The notes below the pieces were generated by a model, which made no database searches, had not been told where the DNA came from, and saw nothing but the letters and a program-made list of their open reading frames with translations. A program made the translations under genes and the position numbers. This document shows positions 33,442 to 43,769 of a stretch of DNA of 64,000 nucleotides, piece after piece. The DNA comes from Favolaschia claudopus (taxonomy: Eukaryota > Basidiomycota > Agaricomycetes > Agaricales > Mycenaceae), in NCBI GenBank assembly GCA_037176885.1, contig JAWWNJ010000129.1, positions 186,001-250,000 of the forward strand, read 5' to 3'. Positions within the stretch are counted from its first letter, which is position 1. The number at the start of each line of letters is the position of its first letter.

Positions 33442-34850
33442 ATGCCAGCGGGCCCATCTTCTGATGACCGAGAACAGAAGATCAAGCAAGCCTGCAACTG
33501 CCTCCTGCATCAGAGGCAGTATGGCCGGAAGCCAAACATCAAGCAAGCTGCTCGCGACTTCGGCATACCTTATTCTACTCTTCACGCTCGCTTCAGTAAT
33601 ATCCATAGCTCCCCTTCTGAGGCCCGCCAATCCCAATCCTTTCTCAGCCCCTCAGTGGAGTTTGTACTGGTCAAATGGGCGGAGTACCTTGGTGAAATCG
33701 GTGTCCCACTCTCAAAAAAGGCTGTTCGAGCTCGCGCCCAGCAGCTACACCCGCTCAAAAAGAGGCCCAGCCGTAACTGGGTTTATGCCTTTCTCAAACG
33801 GCATCCTTCCCTCTCCTTTTTCAATGCCTCCGCTCTTGATCCCAAGCGCGCAAAAGCCTTTAACGAGCCTGTCATTGGTCGCTACTTTGATAAACTCGCG
33901 GAACTCGTGGAGAAGCATGAAATTCCCATCGAGAATATATACAACATGGACGAAAAAGGCGTACAGCGGGGTGGTGGGAAGAAGGCAAGCCGGCGCAAGT
34001 ATCTGTACTCACGCAAACAACGCGCCAAGTATAAGCATCGCAGCGCAAACTTGGAGCTCATCACAATCATCGAGGCGGTATGTGCAGATGGCACCAAGCT
34101 CAAGCCCGGGTTCGTGTTCTCCGGGGCTACCCAATCTCCCGAGTGGTAAATGAGCGGGATGCGCGGGTGAGCAAGAAGCGGAAGCTGAATGTCGAAGCGC
34201 GGGTCTTGACATCAGCCGAGGGCAAAAAGTTGGCGGCGGAAAAAGAAGCAGAGAGGACTCGAAAGGATCAGAAGAAAGTGGATGCGGCACAGCGTCGCAG
34301 GGAGAAGGAGAATCAGCGTGACGAGAATCGCCGGAACCGCGACCCAAATGCAGCTTACACTGGTCTCCTCTCTGCGAAGAACAAGGACAACCTCGTTGAT
34401 ATTGCCTTCTCGCTACAGCTCGACGAAGCCGGCACAAGAGCCGCCCTTCTCGAGCGAATTACCAAATATTTCGACGAGCATCCTACCGAGCGCGACAGCA
34501 ACAAATATCGTGGGCTTTTCACGCGTGCGCCACGCGGTCGTCGTGCTGCTATTCCCTCTCCTCCCATCGCTTCCACCTCTCAAGCTGCCCCGCCCCCATC
34601 CACATCTCAACTGCCTGCACAGCCCACTCCGTTCTACCTCGACAACACACCAATCTCGTACCAACAAACTTCCGCACCCCGAATCCAATATTCTGGCCAG
34701 CTTGGCTCGGTGGACCCGGTGCTTGCTCACCCGCCGCTTTCGATGCCTTCCTTTGCCCAAGAACCGCTGCATCCCATCCAAAATTTTACCTATTCTGACT
34801 TTAATCCGGACTTCGGTTTCCCGTCGTATAATCAGTTACCTCCTCCATAA
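33442..34850 (+). pseudogene. Internally deleted pogo-like transposase
   Basis: The first part starts MPAGPSSDDREQKIKQACN. It has a psq-type helix-turn-helix (IKQAARDFGIPYSTLHARF), a CENP-B/Tc5-type second DNA-binding domain (PLSKKAVRARAQQ, SRNWVYAFLKRHPSL) and the start of the DDE domain with its first aspartate (IYNMDEKGVQRGG). It reads to a stop at 34149 just after GFVFSGATQSPEW. A second frame continues at once as RVVNERDARVSKKRKLNVEA, a charged coiled-coil tail that ends NQLPPP at 34850. The second and third catalytic acidic residues and the usual PH-x-T-x-x-LQPLD-type block are missing. A deletion between the two parts explains both the loss and the frame change. As it stands it cannot encode an active transposase. 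Confidence 0.8.
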
Positions 34851-34935
34851 TCTTTCATACATGTCCATAGCAATATTTCCATCCAGTAAATAGTTTCACC
34901 CTTTGAATAGTGGTCCATATGAATGCAATAAATTG

Positions 34936-35761
34936 TTATGTATTGATACAGGAAGCAGCTAATGCGACGAGCGGAGCCGCAGACTCAGCAGCTTGTTTCC
35001 ATCGCGCCAACTCTGCCTCTGCCCGCAGTTTGTCGGAGATGGCCTCGGCGCATGCGGATTCAGCAGCGCGCAGCTGGTCAAAAGCCGTGTCGCGTTCTTC
35101 TTCTGCTTGCAACAGCTGCGCGCGAAGCTCGAGGTTTAGGTCGAGTTCTTGGGAAAGATCATCATCATCTCAATAGGTGTTAATAAAGGCAAGATAACAG
35201 AGATGTGAATTTGCGTACCATATACAGGCGGCTGCAGCCGATGATCCAGCTGATCCAGAACGTCTTGGGACGTAAAGTCGTAGACACGACGGGGCGGTGT
35301 GTGCATTTCAGGTGAATGTCCTTGAGGTTGATTAGCAATGAGGGCATTGACAACGTCTTGCGAGTCAGCCTGCGAGTCCAGATATCCCAGGGGCAGATAA
35401 TAACTGAGAAGGGTGAGCTAGAAGAATACAGATAACGAAGCAGGACACACCTGGAAGTTTTCTCTGTAGACTGCAAAGCTGAAGGGCGGGGCGTTTGCGA
35501 AGGGCTAGACCATCCTAGAGACTTTTCAATGAACCGGCGCCTCTTGCGAAGGAGAGGGGAAGAGTCTCCTGGCCGGGGAGATTCGCCATTGAATCTGACG
35601 CGTTTTCGGCGACGTTCCTCGGCCTCTTCCTCCCGTTCTTGTGGTGTGAGTTCAGCCTCCCGTGCTTCCCGGGCTTCCTGTTTATGTTGAGACTGCTCCC
35701 AGTCCAAAGCTAAGCTGAATGCGGTAGATGGAGATGAGGGGATGAAGGAATCGTCAGACAT
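34936..35761 (-). CDS. Second gene inside the transposon: acidic/basic coiled-coil protein
   Basis: Three exons splice cleanly with GT-AG introns into about 240 residues. Exon 1 runs from MSDDSFIPSSPSTAFSLALD through a charged helix (EREEEAEERRRKRVRF) to RPSALQSTEKTS. Exon 2 reads YYLPLGYLDSQADSQDVVNA and FTSQDVLDQLDHRLQPP. Exon 3 reads DLSQELDLNLELRAQLLQAE, continues as a coiled coil rich in Glu/Ala/Arg and ends LVALAASCINT. No known domain is recognised. It faces the transposase tail to tail and lies wholly inside the inverted repeats. Open frames and splice sites look intact while the transposase is broken. It may be an element-encoded accessory factor or a captured host gene. An alternative start is the upstream in-frame ATG at 35788. 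Confidence 0.65.
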
Positions 35762-35844
35762 GGAGGGTGAGTGCTGAGCACGAATCACATCAATCAGAGC
35801 GGAGATTGATTTCTATTGTGACATTTTGTGACCTGACGCGTTTC

Positions 35845-36181
35845 TCCTCCAGCGCGCAACAACGACGCACCGGTAAAAAATTCCGAGCACGCAGAGCATG
35901 CCTAGTATGCATCTCAACTCTGCTCCCCCTTTCCCGGGGTTTTTTCCTTGAGATTTGAGGCCGGAATAGGATGATACCTTCCAGCATCACTGACTTTGAT
36001 GCTCCGGTAAGTCTTTCTTAATACCTTCCTCTCGTCCTTTCCCTTAGTTTTTTCATATGTGTGTAGCTAAGATGTACATGAATGAATGCCGGAAGTTTCC
36101 GGGGGCAAGAGATAAAAGGGAACAGAGAGAAATCGGAAATCCAGACCCATTGTGCAAATCCAGCCCTAATTGGCAGTATAG
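35845..36181 (-). repeat. Right 337-bp terminal inverted repeat
   Basis: Reverse complement of 33003-33339. The outer end is GGCAGTATAG followed by the TA target duplication at 36182-36183. Confidence 0.9.
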
Positions 36182-36183
36182 TA

Positions 36184-36648
36184 TGCTAACTTCTGGCCCT
36201 GCACAACGGGTTCAGCAATCAACCACGTGGGGGATTTTCTATCTGTTGAACCACCGAAACAGGCAATTATACGAGGTCCGTCTTGACCGCAATTCCAATC
36301 ATCGCGTTTTTCTAAATATGGAATGGCCAGAGCGGTGTCTTTATCTTGACCTCAATCACTAATCGCTTTTTTCCTGCACTGTCGGCATAATAATTCTCGA
36401 AAAATTGACGCCGCCGCCGGTCGGTGTGTTCCATTTGTCAGAGCGCCGCGTCCATCTCCACGTATGTACCTGGCCATAAGGCGTTTCATCTGAGGATTTG
36501 GCAGACGAGGCTATTCGAAACCCTCCATCTATCCGCTTCCAGGACCTCGACTCCATAGACTCTGCGGGCAGCGAGTATCATCAGACAAGGTATAAAAGTT
36601 CAACTCGGATTTGCTTCACGACGTCTAAATTCACCTACTCTTCCGGCA
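36184..36648. other. Intergenic, upstream of the adenylating enzyme
   Basis: Runs from the transposon's right flank to the start of the adenylate-forming enzyme. A TATAAAA motif at about 36591-36597, some 55 bp before the ATG, may be a core promoter element. No exon or RNA gene is supported. Confidence 0.4.
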
Positions 36649-38676
36649 ATGCTCAGAACGCACCTCACAGTCCTTGAGACAAGCGCCTCTCTTTACCCCT
36701 CCCAACATGTATTCAAGCTTCCTCGATCGGATTCAAGTAGCCATGGGCAAGACTGGAGTCCCGTCACTTATCGCCAGTTCCTCAACGATGTCGAATCGTT
36801 TGCTCGGCATTGGTCCTCCACTCTGGCACAAAGCAGGATAGCTGTTGGGTCCGTTGTAGGACTCTGGATTGGCGGTTACACCTACACCGATGTCTTGAAC
36901 ATGTACGTTCCGAAGTTTCGCCCCAGACTGCCAACTCAATTCGTTCTCTCTAAGCTACGGCATGTCAAGAGCCGGTAGGTTATTGCGAACTCTCGAAGCA
37001 CCGCATCTCATCGTTTTGGTGTAGGCTTCATTCCACAACTCTTCTCCCTGCGATTACCCTCACCTGAGGTGATCTTTGAGCTTCTCCACAAGGCCAACGC
37101 AAAGGCTCTTGTCTATGAACGCGACTTCGCTTCTGTCTTGCGGGATTGCCCGGTTCCTGCGTACTTGGCTCGCAGCACCGAAGATATCGAGGTCCCAGGG
37201 CATCACTTACCTGATCTGCCCCCTAAGAAGCCTGAGGACATTGCTTTCTATTTCCACACTTCTGGGTCAAGCGGTGGTAGTCCCAAGGTTTGCTTTTACC
37301 ACCATTCGCTTCCGACATATAGCTCATCCATCTATATAACAGTTGGTGCCATGCTCGCATCGCTGGCTAGACGCCACGGTGATGAAATCGTACCAGACAT
37401 GTATACCCAAAAATGCCGATCGGCAAGATGTTACGGTCTGGATGTAAGTGGCGCTTGGTCTCCGTAAAATACAAATATAAACTGCTTTCCAGGGGCAGCA
37501 TGTGCCACATTGGCCAGACTTTCAGTACGCGGATTTTGCTCACCCTTTCACTTTCTTGTACTAATTTTGATTAACTTTTCCCTCAAAGTGTTAATTGGCA
37601 GGTACGACATTCATTTTTTGTTATGGTCTCGGTACTCACCGAAAACTTGATTTATAGTCTGCAGCACGGAACATGCGTTATACAGCCTACCCAAATCTCG
37701 TTTGACTCGCTCGAACTCTTTGCTATGGTCAGTGTGGGCATCCGAAAGCCACGAAAACTATATTTACACTTCCTAGGTTCAACGCTGCGAACTTAATCGC
37801 CTGAATCAATTTGCCGCATTTCTCTGCAACCATTTACGTGCCTCACGACAAAATCCCAAACTTCTTTCCCTCCTTACGAGTTTCGACGAAGTCCTTTACA
37901 GTGGTATGCCACTTGCTCGTGAGGAGGAAGAGTGGGCATATCGTAATGGTATCAAAATCAGGGTAAGATCTTCATCCCACACTCGAGCGCACTACTAAAC
38001 CCTATCGCTGTAACTCTAGAATCTGTTTGGAAGCACAGAAGCCGGAGCGACACTACTTTCTGTGGGGGGCACCGAGGCAAACGCAGCCCTCTTACAGCCG
38101 CTTGCCGGTACAGCGTACCGCTTTCAGCCTGTTGGAGGGGACGCAGGTGCAACTGCTACCCACCAGTCCACCGCTCGACTGCTTGAGTTTATCATTCTCG
38201 CCGAGTCCGGCGACTGTCCCCATATCTCGCTTCGGCAGGCTGACGGACATTTCCATACGGGCGACCTGTTCCAGGAGGTGGCTCCGGGAAGATACATTTC
38301 ATGTGGCCGGGACGACGATTGGATCAAGTCGGAGAACAGCTTGCGCTGTGATACCAAATCCATCGAGGACCACACAAGAATGATGTGCGCAGGTCTTGTG
38401 GCCGAATGCATCGTAGTCGGGGCGGGCCGGCCATCCCCAGTCCTTTTCGTTGAGCCGAATACGGACATGGACCCAGAGAAATTGAAGAAAGAGATCATTC
38501 GGAAGACACGGCAGTTCCACTCACGTCGCTACCTCCACGAACGCATCTCGACGACGAACCGCATCGTGGTAGTGCCCGCCAAAACACTTCCGAGGACATT
38601 GACAAAAGGCAATATTCGCCGCAAGGCTGTCGAGGAGGCATACAAAAATCTTCTCGACGAGCTCTACGCCTCTTGA
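36649..38676 (+). CDS. Adenylate-forming enzyme (AMP-binding superfamily)
   Basis: Exons join from MLRTHLTVLETSASLYPSQH through DVLNIYGMSRAGFIPQLF to the phosphate-binding loop HTSGSSGGSPK. VWMGSMCHIGQTFMLIGS, LQHGTCVIQPTQISFDSLEL, SFDEVLYSGMPLARE and NLFGSTEAGATLLSV follow. The adenylation motifs GHFHTGDLFQ and GRDDDWIK are present, and LPRTLTKGNIRRKAVEEAY contains the expected C-terminal catalytic lysine. The family activates carboxylates as acyl-AMP and then forms a thioester. The protein ends at LLDELYAS with no carrier, thioesterase or reductase domain, so it stands alone. The substrate cannot be predicted from what I see. NRPS-like aryl acid or fatty acid activation are options. One exon of 13 nt is needed (37589-37601). 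Confidence 0.75.
37589..37601 (+). other. 13-nt microexon in the adenylating enzyme
   Basis: The bases TGTTAATTGGCAG lie between AG and GT. They link the exon ending ACT-TTC-A to the one starting T-CTG-CAG, giving TFMLIGSLQHG. This matches the hydrophobic strand expected before LQHGTCVIQP. Skipping them shifts the frame. Confidence 0.6.
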
Positions 38677-39054
38677 ACGCTCTCGAGTTCAGGAGGAAAA
38701 ACTCACCACTACGAGTCAATTAACAACTGACTACGTTGTAGCTGTACTTTTAATTATCCCAGTATTAATACTCGCCAGGAGACGATAAAATAAAGGGAAC
38801 TCCCTCTACCACACATTCGTATAATTGTTGTAATGTATTGTACTATATACACATCTTTATCATATTCTCCCGAATCTCGAGTGAACGTTTTCTCTCTTGC
38901 GGAGAAAAGGCATCTGCCGATGAGAAGGAAGAGCAGGAAAGGTCGCGATGGGAATGAGGGCGTTTCTTGGCGGTCAACGAGTGCTCTTCGAAGAAGCGGT
39001 GAACAGAGTTGATAGGTCATATCGGAGATTGCCTAGGACTCTCTCTGCACTGCG
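38677..39054. other. Intergenic between convergent genes
   Basis: Contains the 3' flanks of the adenylating enzyme and the XRCC2 gene. It is AT-richer than the neighbours (38750-38880). A minus-strand frame of about 88 codons here has no protein-like features. No RNA gene seen. Confidence 0.4.
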
Positions 39055-40128
39055 TCATGGGACAGCCGTGTGTACGATGTCAACCATAAATTTAGCAGGC
39101 TGGGAGTTGCCGGGACGCCTAATATATCCAGTCACCTTGCTTGTGTTGTCCGCGGTAGGTAAATTTAGTGAAGGATCGTTATGCAATGGTGGAACGGCGG
39201 TAAGATCCAAGGTGATATGGTGCGTCAACGGAAAAGGCGTTGCATTGGATGTCAATGAAGGAAAAGAGGGCAGATGTTGTTTATAGAGCGGCGGCGCGGT
39301 GGTCCCATTGGCAGTATCCACGGTCAAAGCCCAGTTGGTCAAGACCGTGATAGGATTGTGAGAGAGGCGGAAATTCTGCAACGCAGCTATAACGTGTTGC
39401 AATGGAGTAGTATTCGGAAGATTGAAGGGACGTAATTGCTCTGCACTGAAGCGATCCGACCAGTAGAAGGTGCTCATAGAATCTATTGCGACAAGACCTA
39501 TATCCGCATCAGGCATATGTGCTTTCTGATATGCGGGTAGGTTGTGAACAGAGGCGGCAAGTTGTGCTGTAGATACAGGGCGAAAGACATGTAACTTGTG
39601 GAGAGCAGTTTCAGCCAAGAGCTGAAGCTGTGCATCGTCGGACGAAGTATGCAACCGGGCGGCAGCGCGGACAAGATGGGATAACAGCACGCGATGGAAA
39701 TTTCGTGACTCAAAGGTACCCTCCGTATCGAATAAGACGGCCGCTTTCTGCCAACCGCCAAGAGAGGATGGAGCGATGCATACTGCCAGGAGAATATATA
39801 GAATCTGAGATTTTCCAGAGCCTGATGGACCTAGAGACTCCCACAAGTCAGGCGCATTCGAACCTGTCTCGAATGGGTCGACATTGACCTTGCAGTTCAA
39901 GGACATCGCCCCAGTGTAGTTGGGAGATAAAGTCAACGTGCGGAGCGGATATGTCTCCGTGAAGTCCGTCGTCCGAATATTGAGAAACGATAGTAGGAAC
40001 CGCAGGAGGCGGAGGAACAGCGGTTCGGACAGTAGTCAAGAGCTAAGTATCTGAGTTGAGAAATCAAAGTATTTGCTGGGGAACTTGCGCACAGAAAACA
40101 GAGATTCGGCAGGGATATCGTCAAGCAT
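39055..40128 (-). CDS. XRCC2: RAD51-paralogue DNA repair protein XRCC2
   Basis: Three exons give about 340 residues: MLDDIPAESLFS, then LLTTVRTAVPPPPAVP through HVDFISQLHWGDVLELQ, then GPSGSGKSQILYILLAV. GPSGSGKS is the Walker A motif, and ADIGLVAIDSMSTFYWSDRF contains the Walker B aspartate. The GDVLELQGPSGSGKS context, the FDTEGTFE segment and a short C-terminus are typical of XRCC2 rather than RAD51 itself. The family acts in nuclear homologous recombination as part of RAD51-paralogue complexes. Introns follow FS and LELQ. The start is 113 bp from the divergent coiled-coil gene. Confidence 0.8.
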
Positions 40129-40241
40129 AACAAGAACTCAAAGAAGGAAGAGAGAAAGGGAGAGAAAGGAAAGCAATTGAGCACGTGCCCGTAATCTTAG
40201 GACAAATTTTGGGCCAGCAAATATTTAATACGACGACCACC

Positions 40242-42692
40242 ATGGCCACCACAACGGCAAGAGCGTCGCCGCCAGCCCGGAGAACGACTGCCACATCCCC
40301 GACCCCACCGACCTCAAGGGGTGCCACTGCTCGCTCCGCAGCTTCGCCACGCGTCTCCTCGTCGCTTGCGCCGGGGGCCGCCAGACGTGCGTCTTTGAAG
40401 GCCGCGTCTCCGTCTCCATCTCCGGAAACTCGTGACGCGCTCACCGCGTCTCTCAAACAAGAGACGGACCAGAAAGAGCAGGTATGAAGCAGCCGTCTCA
40501 GCAGGCTAGCGGTTAATTGACCTGTCACAAGCTCCTCGTTCAAGTGCAAAACAAGGACGAAACGATTACCACTCTTTCTGGGGAGAACTCGAATCTCAAT
40601 TCAGCTTTGCATGCTGCGGAGACTAGAATCAACGAGCTTTACACCGAACAGTCGCGTTCCGAAGCCGAGCTTGCCCAACGCATAGAGATATCCGAAAATC
40701 TTAGAGCTCAAGTCCGTGAACTAGAGAAGGAGAAACGGGATGTCCAACGGCGTTATAATGAACAGGCTCGTGCCTCATTATGTCTACAAATTTTCGAACT
40801 AATATTTATGCTTAACCTTCTTGCAGATCAGCACCTTCGAAGCCGAGCGCCAGGCGTTTTATGATAATGAGCAACATCTCAAGTCGCGCATCATGTCGCT
40901 TTCTCAGGCTAGAAAGCAAGCTGAAAGACCTCACGCCGATGCTCTATCTCCCACCGCCGACGTAGAGTCAATTGCCGAGGTGGAAGAAGAAGAGAAACCT
41001 CCCCAAGAAGAGGACGACGAGCAAGACATGAACGATCCTGAAACAGAGCCCGCAGAGATGACTTCCTTGCGTTTGGAGCTCTCTACGTTGTCCACTTCCT
41101 ACACATCCCTCCAAAGCACTCTTGTTCTGCTGCAGTCGCAGTTGGTGGACCTCAAACGGGTCAACCACGAGCTACAGGAGGAGAATGAGAGTTACATGAT
41201 TCTACTCAGAGAGAAGACCTTGAGCGGACAATTCAACGTCATGGACCAGGTTGGAGCAGGTGGTTCCAGCGATGGTGAAACCGAGGAAGACGACGAAGAA
41301 GACGAGCGGGCCAGTGCCGATGTGGGTAGCCTCCGCAGCGCAGGCCGGAGTGTTCTTGATAAGGTAGAGGAAGAAGAGGATGGTCAAGAACTGGAGACTC
41401 TCGAGCAACAGCTTGAGCGCAGCCTTGCTTCCCCTCGCGAAACAGATTCCCCTTCTTCAAATCGCCCACCCCGATCGAGTCGCAAGCGCACAAATTCTCA
41501 GTCACATTCTCCGAGTGTGCGTGGCGAGTCTCTCGCGGACCTGCCCATCACTGGTCCTGGGCTTGACCTCGCTGCGGAGCTAGGACGCGCTGAAAACAAA
41601 GATATTCTCGATGGCAATGTTGTCGACGACCAAGACCGCTCTGTACTGAACAGTAAAAAGCGCTCGAAGAAGAGCTCTACTGGGCGTATCGATGGTTCCA
41701 GCGGTCTGGAGCCCAGCGGTTCCATGAGCGATCTCGACGTCCTCCGTTCCGAAGTGAAGTCGCTCAAAGACGCCAACAAGGCGTTGTCGCTCTATGCATC
41801 CAAGATCATTGACCGTATCATCTCTCAGGAAGGCTTCGAGCATGTCCTCGCTGTGGACTATGAAAAGGAACCACAAACACCGAGAACACCTGCCACAGCC
41901 ATTCCTACAACAAAGACCTTACCCAATTTCCTTCCGCTCGTTAAACCTCGACCACAGTCTGTTATTGTTGGCCGCTCGACGTCAACCCCGGGTACCCCTG
42001 CGAGCACTACTCTTCCTACCTCACCTAAAATCGGCTCACCTCCGAATCCCAAAGCTCAAAGGCGCTCCCTGTCTTTCGATTGGAAAGGATTCTCCCTTTT
42101 CAGCGGCGAAAAGAAGCCTGCAGAGAATCCAAATCTGCGCCCTTTGACGCTCAAACCTGGCGCAGGTTCCGTGACAGGCAATGCGCGGAAACTCGAGACG
42201 CTCGAGGACGACAACGACCGACGCGAGCGAGAGCGCATGAACGCGACTATGAAACTTATGGGCATACAACCACAACCCTCGCCTGTGTTTCCGCCGTCCG
42301 TTCCGCCAGCGGCCACGCCGGCGAGCGTCCCCGCGACGCCATCACGGCGCTTCTCGTTCTTCGGCCGCGCGCCAGCTGCAGCTACGCCGCCTGAGAGTTC
42401 CGACACGTCTTCCGTGCACTCCAACGGCAGCAGTCGCGTTGGGTTGGGGATTGGGCTTGGCGCACCTAGCCTTACGCAAGAAGCCCTCGAGCATGCTGAA
42501 GCTGAAAACTCCCTCGCCGCTCTCGATGCGCACGAGCGGACGCTGAGCGCAGAGATTGCTAAAGGTTCGACAGGCGGATTCACCGAAATTGCCCCCAGGA
42601 AAGCACGCGCGCGTCGCAGCCAGGGAGGCAGCAGGAGTGGAAGCGGCAACGGGAGCACAGTCTGGAGTGCAGGCGAAGACGATGAGTTATGA
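40242..42692 (+). CDS. Large coiled-coil protein, unknown role
   Basis: Starts in a strong context (ccaccATGg) as MATTTARASPPARRTTATSP, a Ser/Thr/Ala-rich disordered leader. Three exons follow: a coiled coil from about residue 75 (LLVQVQNKDETITTLSGEN, INELYTEQSRSEAELAQR), a second one (EMTSLRLELSTLSTSYTSLQ, VDLKRVNHELQEENESYM), an acidic linker, a short conserved helix (ANKALSLYASKIIDRIISQE, GFEHVLAVDYEKE) and a Ser/Pro-rich tail. It has about 770 residues and ends SAGEDDEL. The helix before the tail looks conserved in Agaricomycete relatives. A cytoskeletal or polarity scaffold is plausible, but no defined domain is recognised. Confidence 0.7.
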
Positions 42693-42894
42693 ACCCAAGA
42701 TGACTGAAGTTAGATGGCCTACGCCAGGTAGGACCGATCTCCCACAACCAAGCATATGTTCTTGACGACCTTTATTTCCACCACGGGCACTATATAATGT
42801 TACGATTTGGATCTTAATACCTATTACGACTACGACGGTTACGATACATGATACTGGAATGCTTTGATACCCCTACCCCCAATCTCTTGCATGC

Positions 42895-43669
42895 TTAGTG
42901 TTGCAATAAAGTATTTTGGGCATGAGTACGGATTGTTTGAAACGGATTGGAAGAGTATTCGGGGTTGGCCAATATGAGAGGATGCCTCAGTTTCTCCAAT
43001 TCCCTACCATGAAAAGATAAGAAATAAAGTTTCATGGAATGTAAACTTGGACTGACAATGCTCGTTTTCGCTGTGCCTTGGACAGAGTGGCACCTTTACC
43101 TTCTCCAATCTGCCCAGGTTTTGGTTTTGGTTTCTTCGCACCAACTTGTGATCCTTCCTGCGTTACAGGAGTGGAATCCTGAGGTTGCAGCAACTCAGGC
43201 GCGTCCTGGTCATCATCCACAGCGGCAAGAGCCATCTGAATGGCATCCAAATCTCCGCCAGCAAGCTGTTCTTTCGCCTTGCGTTTGACCCGGCGAGCGT
43301 GCGATTTGGAATATGGTGAATGGCTCGTCTCAAGCCGTTGAAGCAGCGCCTCGCGTTTCAGTTGCTGCTTTTCCTTCTTTTTGAGATTCGGTGCATCGTC
43401 ACGATCTGCAGAAACCAACAAGTCCGTAGCCTATATTTCAAAAAGTATGAATCAAGTCGTATAACGCGTCATCCGATGTTGCGGGCGTACATACGGATTG
43501 CTCTATCGCGCCGCCAATCTCAACCTGCTCGACCGCGTTCTCTTGCACTGCGAATTGGCGTTTGGCGATTTTGACAGACGGCTCATGGCCGCCGACGCGC
43601 TTCCGACGATCTTTGGGCTGGGAGCGGTGTGAATGAGACTAAGGGGTCCAGAGGGAGCGAACTGACCAT
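42895..43669 (-). CDS. SLX9: Ribosome biogenesis protein SLX9
   Basis: The coding sequence begins with an exon that contributes only the ATG, then PKDRRKRVGGHEPSVKIAKR. After IEQS comes TDLLVSADRDDAP and the family core KKKEKQQLKREALLQRLETS, PYSKSHARRVKRKAKEQLAG, then KGATLSKAQRKRAL. The last exon gives ELEKLRHPLILANPEYSSNP, FQTIRTHAQNTLLQH. This is the usual SLX9 C-terminal block, which confirms the last splice. It has about 215 residues. SLX9 acts in the nucleolus and in nuclear export of 40S precursors. It is convergent with the coiled-coil gene and in tandem with the transporter gene, 100 bp downstream of its stop. Confidence 0.85.
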
Positions 43670-43769
43670 GAGTGACAGGTGAAAGCAGGTTCGCAAAGCT
43701 GATGAGGTGCAAATTAAATAGTATACAACAGCTCCGATAATAATGTATGTACTCTAAAGATTCGAGCTA

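Larger units (their letters stand above)
33003..36181. mobile_element. Pogo-like (Tc1/mariner superfamily) DNA transposon, 3179 bp
   Basis: The element begins CTATACTGCCAATTAGGG and ends with its exact reverse complement. It is flanked by TA at 33001-33002 and 36182-36183, the target-site duplication of the Tc1/mariner superfamily. It carries 337-bp terminal inverted repeats, a plus-strand transposase remnant with CENP-B type helix-turn-helix and part of a DDE domain, and an intact minus-strand gene. The two repeats appear base-for-base identical, implying a recent insertion or gene conversion. The transposase lacks most of its catalytic core, so this copy could move only with help from an intact relative. 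Confidence 0.85.

Noticed and set aside
36649..40128. A secondary-metabolite gene cluster around the adenylating enzyme
   Set aside because: Neighbours are a transposon, XRCC2 and a coiled-coil protein. No tailoring enzyme, transporter or pathway regulator is present.
42056..42658. A 200-codon minus-strand frame
   Set aside because: It is antisense to the Ser/Pro-rich tail of the coiled-coil gene. Biased codons create long antisense frames, and no start context or splice partners were seen.
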